Shown here piece after piece: positions 1-6,895 of a DNA stretch of 18,012 nt. Under the pieces are notes generated by a model. The model did not search any database. It saw only the letters and a program-made list of their open reading frames with translations, and was not told the origin of the DNA. Each line of letters begins with the position of its first letter. The first letter of the stretch is position 1. Source of the stretch: Flavobacteriales bacterium (lineage in GTDB: Bacteria; Bacteroidota; Bacteroidia; Flavobacteriales_D; Crocinitomicaceae); NCBI GenBank assembly GCA_947461185.1, contig CANHJY010000005.1, positions 1 to 18,012 on the forward strand, given 5' to 3'. A program made the position numbers and the translations under genes.

Positions 1-715
1 CATGAACGAATTCTATTCTGCTAGCGATCCCAAATCCTTGAATGTAATAAGCATTCAAGGAAAACCAATACTTGTTTTTTATATAAAAATCATTACCCAA
101 ACCTATTTTTAAAAGTCCATTGATTCGCCTTTCTTCAAACGGTTGTATGTAGGTCATTAAAAGTAAATCGCCATTTGGATTGAGGGGTGTATTAAACGCA
201 AAGGGAAATATTGTTGTCCAAGTATTCGTATTGATATTACAACCCAATCCTGCATGCAACCATGGTGTTAAAAAGCCTTTTTCTTTCGAAAGCTGCATGC
301 TGTAATCTAAATTTATGCGCTTCAAACCTATTCCATAATACGTGCTCCCAAATCCAACATGCATATCACTATTATATGGCCGAAAAGTGGAGTGTGCCCC
401 AAAATCAGCGGCATCTTTTGAATAGGTTAAATTGAGAAATCTGGTGTCGTTTCGAAAAGAGTAACCTAAAGACAATCCGTAACCAAAGGTAAGGTGTTTC
501 ACAAAATTCGTGCTGTAGGCCACGGAATAAGGTTGGTAAAAATATTGGTTTCCAAGTCCTGCAGGTTCATTATTATTCAAATCAGCAGGATCCACAAATG
601 CAATACTTCTTTTAAAATTGAGAATAGGTGTAATGTACAATTTGTTTTGTGCAGCCGATTTATCAATACGGAAAAATAGAACTACAAACCCGATTAGAAC
701 TCCAAATTTTTGCAT
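1..715 (-). CDS. Outer-membrane beta-barrel protein, N-terminal part (runs off the window)
   Basis: The minus-strand frame opens with ATG at 713-715 and stays open for 238 codons to the first base of the window, so the C-terminus lies outside. The N-terminus has a signal peptide: MQKFGV, a hydrophobic core, then SAA before Gln23, giving a signal-peptidase-I mature end of QNKLY. The rest is rich in Tyr, Phe, Gly and Asn in short alternating stretches (for example residues 73-84, FVKHLTFGYGLS), which suits the transmembrane strands of an outer-membrane barrel. I do not recognise a specific family. It lies 92 bases downstream of the 808-1365 gene on the same strand and could be co-transcribed with it. 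Frame and secretion signal are seen directly; barrel fold is inferred from composition. Confidence 0.72.
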   Translation of the reverse strand, partial: MQKFGVLIGFVVLFFRIDKSAAQNKLYITPILNFKRSIAFVDPADLNNNEPAGLGNQYFYQPYSVAYSTNFVKHLTFGYGLSLGYSFRNDTRFLNLTYSKDAADFGAHSTFRPYNSDMHVGFGSTYYGIGLKRINLDYSMQLSKEKGFLTPWLHAGLGCNINTNTWTTIFPFAFNTPLNPNGDLLLMTYIQPFEERRINGLLKIGLGNDFYIKNKYWFSLNAYYIQGFGIASRIEFVH

Positions 716-807
716 CTCTAAAAGATTTTAGCTCGTTTATTAAAGCTAATTATTACCAACTAAAGTAATTTATTTAAATCAGTTATAAGTGCATTGGTCA
801 CAAACTT

Positions 808-1365
808 TCAACCCTTTTTCTTTTCAAAATAGGTTTGTACAAATTGAAATAAGGCATCATCCTCATCAAAATCCCAATCTTTTAAGTCTGCTACATTGTC
901 GTAAAACTGAAACAAACTATCAAAATGGCAATACAACACCTCTTGAGCAATGAATCCATAATTGTCTTCATGATCTTCAATATGTGTCGGAAGGGAATCC
1001 TTTTGAACAAGACCCAATAAATCTATTGCTGGCTTTGACTTTCCATTTGAAAATTCACTGAGTTTCAAACTGACTAAAACCAGATACTCTTTTTCTGTTA
1101 TGCAGATTTGATAGTTTAAATCTCCACTTGAGCCGGGCATTCCCATCATGGCATCGGGATGTGTCATGGTTCCAATATTGTAGCATTTAATGATGTCACT
1201 ATTTTCGGGAATCACGTGCACCCCATTTAGAAAAACCCTTATTCCTTCTGAAGCAGTAATTGGAGTCTTTTCGTTTTTAGATTGTGGCCCACCTCCGATA
1301 ACAAAAGTCTTATTCAAAATATTTTGATTCAAGGCCAAGTAGTTCATATAATCGCTATTTTTCAT
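808..1365 (-). CDS. Hypothetical protein, 185 residues, no recognised family
   Basis: I do not recognise this protein. It is a clean ATG-to-stop frame with no signal peptide and no obvious membrane segment, so probably cytoplasmic. Visible features are a Gly/Met-rich segment at residues 66-81 (TMTHPDAMMGMPGSSG), a hydrophobic beta-like stretch (EKEYLVLVSLKLSEF, residues 91-105), and an acidic C-terminal third (KDWDFDEDD around 162-170) ending in EKKKG. The next plus-strand gene is the WYL regulator, divergently oriented, and the 396 bases between them carry a palindrome, a terminator and a repeat array. That arrangement makes control by the regulator possible but it is not shown. Low-complexity bias is mild and codon use looks like that of its neighbours, so I take it to be a real gene. 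Confidence 0.7.
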   Translation of the reverse strand: MKNSDYMNYLALNQNILNKTFVIGGGPQSKNEKTPITASEGIRVFLNGVHVIPENSDIIKCYNIGTMTHPDAMMGMPGSSGDLNYQICITEKEYLVLVSLKLSEFSNGKSKPAIDLLGLVQKDSLPTHIEDHEDNYGFIAQEVLYCHFDSLFQFYDNVADLKDWDFDEDDALFQFVQTYFEKKKG

Positions 1366-1381
1366 GTTTTTAGTTTTAGTG

Positions 1382-1393
1382 CATACTAGTATG
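1382..1393. promoter_or_regulatory. Perfect 12-bp palindrome upstream of the hypothetical gene (possible operator)
   Basis: CATACTAGTATG reads identically on both strands and lies 16 bases upstream of the minus-strand start at 1365, in the 5' leader or near the transcription start. Position and perfect symmetry suit an operator for a dimeric regulator. A single 12-bp palindrome in AT-rich sequence may also be chance, and no second copy was seen. Confidence 0.3.
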
Positions 1394-1496
1394 TAATGCT
1401 AGATTCAACCGAAAGCAACATTAAATCATTGATTTTGTATCATTTAAAGTGTTTTTACGATTAAATGAGCTTTTTGCATGCAGCATTCAATAACAT

Positions 1497-1523
1497 AAAA
1501 AAGGCTGACTCAAAGAGCCAGCC
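1497..1523 (-). terminator. Intrinsic terminator read on the minus strand
   Basis: Read on the minus strand the sequence is GGCTGGCTC, loop TTT, GAGTCAGCC, then six T (complement of A 1497-1502). The nine-pair stem contains one G-U wobble on the minus-strand RNA. On the plus strand the same position is an unpaired A/C mismatch and no T tract follows, so the signal is directional. No minus-strand gene lies immediately upstream (the right-hand neighbour, the regulator, is on the plus strand). It therefore ends either a short non-coding transcript from the 1524-1760 interval or a long leader of the 808-1365 gene. Confidence 0.65.
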
Positions 1524-1609
1524 TAGCGGTTTCGCGATTGGTGGAAGGTGAAATTTTATGTTTAAATAGGTGGCCTTGGTTAATGACATTCAAAATTGAT
1601 GAATTACAC

Positions 1610-1707
1610 TGACAATCAAGGTCAATCAATTAAAACACGTGAAACTAAATTGACAATTAAGGTCAAAAACATGAATACCGTTAAATTTGACTGACAAATA
1701 AGGTCAA
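1610..1707. repeat. Three 16-bp dyad repeats at exact 41-bp spacing (operator-like array)
   Basis: Copies start at 1610 (TGACAATCAAGGTCAA), 1651 (TGACAATTAAGGTCAA) and 1692 (TGACAAATAAGGTCAA). They differ only at positions 7 and 8. Each contains an inverted repeat, TGAC-N7-GTCA, extended to TTGAC-N7-GTCAA in the middle copy. Both intervening 25-base spacers differ in sequence. A 41-bp period is about four helical turns, so the copies would face the same side of the DNA. The last copy ends four bases before a candidate -33 element of the regulator at 1762. This suits a binding array for that regulator or another dimeric factor. It is not CRISPR: three short copies, short spacers, no cas gene nearby. 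Confidence 0.75.
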
Positions 1708-1710
1708 CAA

Positions 1711-1742
1711 TTTGGTTGAGTCCCACATTTTCCGCTTATTTG
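1711..1742 (+). promoter_or_regulatory. Candidate Bacteroidota promoter of the WYL regulator
   Basis: TTTG at 1711-1714 is followed after 20 bases by CTTATTTG (1735-1742), which keeps the TTTG half of the family's -7 element TAnnTTTG but misses the TA. Spacing fits the known TTTG-N19-21-TAnnTTTG pattern, and the ATG is 19 bases downstream. The repeat array abuts the -33 element. Confidence 0.35.
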
Positions 1743-1761
1743 TGTACCAAACTTAATTACG

Positions 1762-2583
1762 ATGCTAAACCAACGAAAAATCCTTCGGGTTTTGCAATTC
1801 ATTGCTTACCTCGAACAAAATCCGCCCAAAGGAGTTCGACAACTTTCGGAAATGTTAGAAACGACAGAACGTACCGTTTATCGTTATCTCGATTTAATAC
1901 GTGAATGTGGTTTTGATTTACATCGAGACAAATACAACCGTTTCTTTATTCAGACTAACAATGCTCAGGGTGTTCGATTCACAACAGAGGAAGCAAAATA
2001 CCTCAAACAATTAGTACTGACAGCTGGTAAACGCAACAAATTAAAAGACTCCGTTCTAACAAAAATTTATTTGGCTTCAGATATTAATATTGTTGGGGGC
2101 CATTTAGTTAATGCTAAAAACGGAAGAATAATTGAGCGTCTCGCACAGGCCATGGTCAATAAAGAACAAGTTGTTTTGAAACGATATCATTCTGTAAATT
2201 CACAATCTATTTCAGACAGAACGGTTGAGCCCTTTGGATTTACTGATAATTATCACACAGTAATGGCTTATGAGATTTCTTCAGGAAAAAATAAAACCTA
2301 TCATTTAGACAGAATTACAGGCGTTGATTTTCTTGACAAATCATTTACTTATGAGGATAAACATGAATTACAGATTCCAGATGCATTTGGCTTTAGTTTT
2401 ACCGGTGAAAAACATAAGGTAGAGCTAGACCTTTCCCTAAAAAGTTATTTAATACTAAAAGATGAATACCCACTTACCATTCCCTTCGTAAAATATAATC
2501 CCAAAAAAGATTGTTACGAATTAAAAATTCAAGTGAATAATCTCAACCCTATTCAGCGCTTTATGAGAGGATTAGAATTGTGA
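1762..2583 (+). CDS. HTH/WYL-domain transcriptional regulator
   Basis: The 273-residue protein has the three-part layout of YafY/DeoR-like WYL regulators. Residues 1-60 form a winged helix-turn-helix (RQLSEMLETTERTVYRYLDLIRE at 26-48 is the recognition region). The WYL ligand-binding domain covers about 123-192, with the core VEPFGFTDNYHTVMAYE and HLDRI (Arg184). A C-terminal WCX-like segment runs from about 218 to 273. The name-giving Trp-Tyr-Leu triad is altered (His-Thr-Val at 165-167), as happens in many members. These proteins bind nucleic acid or small ligands and regulate nearby genes. The ATG lies 54 bases after the 41-bp-spaced dyad array, which suits autoregulation. Divergent neighbour is the 808-1365 gene; downstream is tryptophan dioxygenase. 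The ligand cannot be read from the sequence. Confidence 0.88.
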   Translation: MLNQRKILRVLQFIAYLEQNPPKGVRQLSEMLETTERTVYRYLDLIRECGFDLHRDKYNRFFIQTNNAQGVRFTTEEAKYLKQLVLTAGKRNKLKDSVLTKIYLASDINIVGGHLVNAKNGRIIERLAQAMVNKEQVVLKRYHSVNSQSISDRTVEPFGFTDNYHTVMAYEISSGKNKTYHLDRITGVDFLDKSFTYEDKHELQIPDAFGFSFTGEKHKVELDLSLKSYLILKDEYPLTIPFVKYNPKKDCYELKIQVNNLNPIQRFMRGLEL

Positions 2584-2648
2584 TGAAGTAGCTTATTATA
2601 AGGTCAAAGCAGGAATTCAAATTTAAAACATGTTGATTTTTTAACAAA

Positions 2649-2682
2649 TTTGCTTTTGGTAAACTTGGCTTCTTTATTTTTG
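2649..2682 (+). promoter_or_regulatory. Candidate promoter of tryptophan 2,3-dioxygenase
   Basis: TATTTTTG (2675-2682) is an exact TAnnTTTG -7 match. The best -33 candidate is TTTG at 2649-2652 with a 22-base spacer, slightly long, or TTTG at 2655-2658 with 16. The start codon follows at 2697, so the leader would be very short. A half copy of the upstream array repeat (ATAAGGTCAA, 2598-2607) lies about 40 bases before the -33 element. Confidence 0.35.
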
Positions 2683-2696
2683 GAAAAATTTAAGCA

Positions 2697-3647
2697 ATGG
2701 AAATGACTCCTGAAATCATCGAAAGACTGGAAAAACTAAATGATAAATATGCTGCTCTCGGTCAAGATTTAACTTCCTACTTGGACGGTCTTCTTTATGC
2801 TGATTCTGTAAAATATTGGAATTATATTCAAGTTGATACTTTATTAAGTTTACAAAAGCCAAAAACAAGTTTTCCAGACGAAGTAATTTTCATCGTTTAC
2901 CACCAAATTACCGAGCTATATTTCAAATTAGCTTTGAATGAATTTGAGCAATTGGGTGAAGAAGTCAATCTAAGTAAATCGTTTTTTGTAGAACGTGTAG
3001 GTAGAATCAATCGGTACTTTGAAGCTTTGATTAAAAGTTTCGAAATAATGGTAACAGGAATGGATAAAGAACAATTTTTAAAGTTCCGAATGTCATTATT
3101 GCCGGCAAGCGGTTTTCAATCTGCCCAGTATCGATTCATAGAAATGTATAGTACAGATTTTATCAATTTAGTTCACAAAGATAAACGCGAAGCCCTTGAG
3201 GGCTCTACCTCCATAAGTGAAATGTACGAATTTATATATTGGAAAGAGGGCGCAACTGAAGTATTAACAGGAAAGAAAACTTTGACACTTGAACAATTTG
3301 AAAAGCGTTATCAAAAAGAATTTATTGCACTAGGAGAAAAATGTCATACGCGCAATCTTTGGCAAGTTTACCAGCGCTTAAGCCCTAATGAACAATTAGA
3401 TGAAAATGTAATTAACTGCCTTCGCCAAAATGATATTAATGTAAATATTAACTGGCCATTAGCCCATTATAAATCAGCAGTTCGTTATTTACAACGCACT
3501 AATGATGACATTGCTGCAACAGGGGGCACTAACTGGCAAAAATATCTACCGCCAAGATTCCAAAAGCGTATTTTTTATCCTGAATTATGGACAGAATCAG
3601 AAAAAGAAGATTGGGGTAAGTCTTGGGTTTTTGATTCTTTAGCTTAA
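2697..3647 (+). CDS. kynA: Tryptophan 2,3-dioxygenase (heme-dependent)
   Basis: The enzyme opens the indole ring of L-tryptophan with O2 to give N-formylkynurenine, the first step of the kynurenine route, in the cytoplasm. The 316-residue protein shows the family landmarks: YHQITELYFKL (His69, the active-site distal histidine region), FRMSLLPASGFQSAQYR (131-147, Arg131 binds substrate carboxylate), the AHYKSAVRY segment whose His257 is the likely heme ligand, and the TGGT loop (275-278) before NWQKYLPPRF and FYPELW. Length fits bacterial members. No kynurenine formamidase, kynureninase or 3-hydroxyanthranilate genes are in the window, so any partners are elsewhere. It stops 3 bases from the convergent phosphatase gene, with no terminator between. 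Confidence 0.93.
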   Translation: MEMTPEIIERLEKLNDKYAALGQDLTSYLDGLLYADSVKYWNYIQVDTLLSLQKPKTSFPDEVIFIVYHQITELYFKLALNEFEQLGEEVNLSKSFFVERVGRINRYFEALIKSFEIMVTGMDKEQFLKFRMSLLPASGFQSAQYRFIEMYSTDFINLVHKDKREALEGSTSISEMYEFIYWKEGATEVLTGKKTLTLEQFEKRYQKEFIALGEKCHTRNLWQVYQRLSPNEQLDENVINCLRQNDINVNINWPLAHYKSAVRYLQRTNDDIAATGGTNWQKYLPPRFQKRIFYPELWTESEKEDWGKSWVFDSLA

Positions 3648-3650
3648 AAA

Positions 3651-4313
3651 TTAACCCTGCCAAGTATTCAATAACTCCACCATTGTTTCGAAGTGGTAAT
3701 CCGCTAGATTGAGTTTGGGTTCCGGGAAATGTGTTTTTTCTGGAATACAAACCACTTTCATTCTCGCTGCTTTCGCAGAAATAATTCCATTTAACGAATC
3801 TTCAATTACCAAGCATTGCAGGGGATTTACATCGAGTTTATTAGCAACAGTTAAATATACCGAAGGATGAGGTTTTCCATATTCCTCATTTTCGGCGCTG
3901 TGTGTAAAATCGAAAAAATGATTGATTTCAAGTGAATTAAGAACTGTTGAGATTAAGACATTATACGAAGATGTAGCGAGGCCAATTTTCTTGTTTTGAT
4001 TTTTTAAGAAACACAAAGTTTCCACTACACCCAAAAGTGGCTTTGGATTTTCCTCAATTAACAATATCATTTTATCGATAATTTTCTTTTCCAATTCTTG
4101 AGGGGTGTAATCTTTCCATCCTTCTTGCTTATGCCAAAACCGAACAACCTCATCGATTCTCAACCCAACTGTTTTTTGAAAATCAGTTTTGGAAAGCCTA
4201 GATCCAACAGAAGCAAATACGTCGTGCATTGCGATTTTCCATAGTGGTTCAGAATCAATCAATACACCATCCATGTCAAATATAATCGCGTCGAATTGTT
4301 CCAGATTAGGCAT
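3651..4313 (-). CDS. hxpB: HAD-family phosphatase, HxpB/YniC-like (hexitol or 2-deoxyglucose-6-phosphatase type)
   Basis: A 220-residue HAD subfamily IA hydrolase. Motif I is IFDMDGVLIDSEPLW with nucleophile Asp13 and acid/base Asp15. Motif II is LATSS (Thr114). Motif III Lys147 lies in YGKPHPSVYL, and motif IV is VIEDS (Glu171, Asp172). The cap-domain signature GLRIDEVVRFW (50-60) and the KPHPxVYL segment resemble E. coli YniC/HxpB, a sugar-phosphate phosphatase, more than phosphoglycolate phosphatase or beta-phosphoglucomutase. Exact substrate cannot be decided by sequence reading. It is the last gene of the minus-strand run, 5 bases after the CNNM/CorC-type gene, so almost certainly co-transcribed. 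Confidence 0.85.
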   Translation of the reverse strand: MPNLEQFDAIIFDMDGVLIDSEPLWKIAMHDVFASVGSRLSKTDFQKTVGLRIDEVVRFWHKQEGWKDYTPQELEKKIIDKMILLIEENPKPLLGVVETLCFLKNQNKKIGLATSSYNVLISTVLNSLEINHFFDFTHSAENEEYGKPHPSVYLTVANKLDVNPLQCLVIEDSLNGIISAKAARMKVVCIPEKTHFPEPKLNLADYHFETMVELLNTWQG

Positions 4314-4318
4314 AAAAA

Positions 4319-5569
4319 TTAATTGATTTGTTTCACTCTTACAATTTCTATCTTCTTTTCACTGACTTGATCAACAACCAATAGCAAATTGACAAGAAGA
4401 ATCTCAGTTCCAACAGCGGGAATAGTTTCCAATTGGTCAATTATTAATCCTCCAAGTGTGTCATAAACTTCGGATTCAGGAAATTCCAATTGATATTTAT
4501 TATTCAGATAGTCTATCTCTAATCTACCCGAAAATAAGTATTCTGTATCGCTAACTTGTTTTTCCGTCAGCTCATCTACATCATGTTCGTCTTCTATCTC
4601 TCCGAATATCTCTTCAATAATATCCTCTAAAGTTACAATTCCCGCTGTTCCTCCATATTCATCAACAACAACAGCTATTTTTCCGGATCTATTTGAAAAT
4701 AATTCTAAAAGTTCTTTACCTGGCATTGCTGTTGGAACAAAAGCAATAGGTAATAAAATTTGTTTAATCGAAATGGGCTTTTTAAATAGCTCATAAGAAT
4801 GTACGTAACCGATGATATTATCGATTTTTCCTCGGTAAATGATAATTTTGGAAAACCCAGTTTCTATGAATACTTGAGTGAGATCCGCGATTGTACTTTC
4901 AACATCTAACGCATAAATCTCAGTTCTGGGAACCATACAATCCCTAGCTTTAATGGCAGAAAAGTCAAGTGCATTTTTTAAAATTTGAATTTCATTCATC
5001 ATTTCGCCCTCTTGCGTGATGTGCGCATTAATATGCTCAACATAATGCTCGAGATCTATTTTAGAAAACACCTTTTCATTCTTACCTTTATCTGAACCCG
5101 AAACTTTAATAAATAAACGACTGATTAACAGAACCACATAAGTCGGTGGATAGAGTAAAACATAAATAATTACCATCGGGAAGGTGGCATAGGTTAAGAA
5201 CCTGTTAGGGTTAATCTGAACAATTGCTTTAGGTAAAAATTCAGAAACAGACAAAACAAGGAGCGTGGATATAATTGTTTGACTTAATAAAATCCAAGTG
5301 GGGTTCATCACTCCCCAATTTTCAATCCAAGGTTCAAGAATTTGTGCAGAAAAGATACCGAATACAACAAGAGAAACATTATTACCCAACAATAAGAGCG
5401 CAATAAAGAATGATTCATTTTTATAAAAAAGAGAAACTACCCTGCTTTTCCATGTTCCTTTTGCTTCATCGAGCGCTATTTTTAATCTATTTGAAGATAG
5501 ATAAGCAATCTCCATTCCTGCAAAAAAAGCACAAAACAATAACGCAATTAAGATGATTAAATACGCCAT
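4319..5569 (-). CDS. CNNM/CBS/CorC membrane protein (HlyC/CorC family, GldE-like)
   Basis: Taken from ATG at 5567-5569 (416 residues). A TTG at 5612-5614 would add 15 non-hydrophobic residues and is less likely, since MAYLIILIALLFCAFFAG starts directly in a membrane segment. Residues 1-190 form the CNNM (DUF21) domain with four hydrophobic stretches (about 1-17, 54-77, 93-115, 126-150) and the GMEIAYLSSNRLKI motif. Two CBS domains follow (about 209-265, beginning CMVPRTEIYALD, and 270-325, ending YGGTAGIVTLEDIIEEIFGEI). A C-terminal CorC_HlyC transporter-associated domain covers 341-416. Relatives are implicated in Mg/Co efflux; the Flavobacterium member GldE supports gliding. The gldD partner is absent, so I do not assign gldE. 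Forty-five bases separate it from purD upstream. Confidence 0.88.
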   Translation of the reverse strand: MAYLIILIALLFCAFFAGMEIAYLSSNRLKIALDEAKGTWKSRVVSLFYKNESFFIALLLLGNNVSLVVFGIFSAQILEPWIENWGVMNPTWILLSQTIISTLLVLSVSEFLPKAIVQINPNRFLTYATFPMVIIYVLLYPPTYVVLLISRLFIKVSGSDKGKNEKVFSKIDLEHYVEHINAHITQEGEMMNEIQILKNALDFSAIKARDCMVPRTEIYALDVESTIADLTQVFIETGFSKIIIYRGKIDNIIGYVHSYELFKKPISIKQILLPIAFVPTAMPGKELLELFSNRSGKIAVVVDEYGGTAGIVTLEDIIEEIFGEIEDEHDVDELTEKQVSDTEYLFSGRLEIDYLNNKYQLEFPESEVYDTLGGLIIDQLETIPAVGTEILLVNLLLVVDQVSEKKIEIVRVKQIN

Positions 5570-5614
5570 AATTACAGCTTCAAGTCGGGAAGATTCAATA
5601 CATACGATTGGCAA

Positions 5615-6889
5615 TTACAACACGTCAAAACCAATGTCTTTTCTGTAGTAAGCATTTTGAAACTCAATATCATTAAGGCTTTTGTAGGTTCTTTGGAGCG
5701 CAACATCTAAAGTTTTACCAAAAGAAGTAACTGCTAAAACTCGCCCTCCTGAACTCAAAACAGTTGGCCCATCGGATGTTGTTCCTGCATGAAAAACAAT
5801 GCTTTCTGTGACCGTATTTAAACCATAAATTTGTTGGCCTTTTTTATAATTTTCCGGGTAACCGCCAGAAACCATCATCACAGTTGCTGCAGCCTTATCA
5901 ACAAACTGAATATCACGTTCAGAAAGGGTGTTCGTCGCCACTCCTTCTAAAAGATCTAATAAATCAGATTTAAGGCGTGGCATTACAACCTCTGTTTCAG
6001 GATCTCCCATTCGGCAATTGTATTCGATAACGTAGGGGTCACCTTTAACATTAATTAATCCAAAGAAAATAAACCCTTTATAGTCAATACCGTCTTGCTT
6101 TAAACCTTTAACGGTAGGGATAATAATTTGATTTTGTATTTTATCCATAAAGCCAGAATCGGCAAATGGCACAGGTGAAATTGCGCCCATACCTCCTGTA
6201 TTCAGTCCTGTATCACCCTCGCCAATTCTTTTGTAATCCTTAGCCTCGGGCAATAATTTGTATGAATCCCCATCCGTGATGATAAACACAGAAAGTTCAA
6301 TCCCTTTTAAAAATTGTTCTATTACCACTTTTTGGCCGGCAACTCCAAATTTATCCTCACTAAGTATAGCTGTTAATTCTGATTTTGCCTCATTTAAATC
6401 ATTAATAATTAACACGCCTTTGCCAGCAGCAAGTCCGTCAGCCTTAAGGACATAAGGCGATTTCATGTTATCTAAAAAACGCAGTCCCTCATTGAGTGAT
6501 TCCTTTGAAAATGTTCCATATTTTGCGGTAGGAATGTTGTGCCTGTGCATAAATTGTTTGGCAAAATCTTTACTTCCTTCAAGTTGCGCAGCAATTTTAT
6601 TTGGCCCAATAACTGGTATTTTCTTTATTTGCTCATCACTTAGAAAAAAGTCAGCAATTCCGTTAACCAAAGGCTCTTCTGGACCAACAACAACCATGTC
6701 TATGTCTTGGTCAATTACAAATTTTTTGACCTCATCAAAATTCAATGGATTAATAGGAACATTTTTACCATGTAGTCTAGTCCCAGCATTTCCAGGGGCA
6801 ATAAAAAGTTCATCTAACATTGAACTTTGCGCTATTTTCCATGAAATAGCATGTTCTCTTCCTCCTGAACCCAGTAATAATATCCTCAT
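5615..6889 (-). CDS. purD: Phosphoribosylamine--glycine ligase (GAR synthetase)
   Basis: Joins 5-phosphoribosylamine and glycine with ATP to give GAR, step two of de novo purine synthesis. The 424-residue length is normal. The N-terminal domain begins MRILLLGSGGREHA (residues 1-14) and contains PGNAGT (32-37) and VVGPEEPLV (67-75). The ATP-grasp core has KADGLAAGKGVL (149-160), TGLNTGGMGA (227-236) and NCRMGDPETE (291-300). The C-terminal domain includes MVSGGYPENY (339-348) and SSGGRVLAVT (379-388). All catalytic motifs are intact. Start is ATG six bases downstream of the purQ stop, so purQ and purD are one transcript. This is an ordinary housekeeping copy. Confidence 0.97.
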   Translation of the reverse strand: MRILLLGSGGREHAISWKIAQSSMLDELFIAPGNAGTRLHGKNVPINPLNFDEVKKFVIDQDIDMVVVGPEEPLVNGIADFFLSDEQIKKIPVIGPNKIAAQLEGSKDFAKQFMHRHNIPTAKYGTFSKESLNEGLRFLDNMKSPYVLKADGLAAGKGVLIINDLNEAKSELTAILSEDKFGVAGQKVVIEQFLKGIELSVFIITDGDSYKLLPEAKDYKRIGEGDTGLNTGGMGAISPVPFADSGFMDKIQNQIIIPTVKGLKQDGIDYKGFIFFGLINVKGDPYVIEYNCRMGDPETEVVMPRLKSDLLDLLEGVATNTLSERDIQFVDKAAATVMMVSGGYPENYKKGQQIYGLNTVTESIVFHAGTTSDGPTVLSSGGRVLAVTSFGKTLDVALQRTYKSLNDIEFQNAYYRKDIGFDVL

Positions 6890-6895
6890 TTTCTA

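Noticed and set aside
494..679. Small plus-strand frame near the left edge.
   Set aside because: It is antisense to the partial outer-membrane protein, which has a signal peptide and runs open to the window end.
728..749. Hairpin TTAGCT / AGCTAA between the hypothetical gene and the partial barrel gene.
   Set aside because: Six pairs, AT-rich, ten-base loop and no clear T tract after it; too weak to call a terminator.
1584..1599. Possible fourth array copy (TGACATTCAAAATTGA).
   Set aside because: Only 11 of 16 positions match, the GGTCA half is lost, and the offset from the first copy is 26 bases rather than 41.
1610..1707. CRISPR-like array.
   Set aside because: Repeats are only 16 bp, spacers 25 bp, three copies, and no cas gene is present. 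An operator array explains it better.
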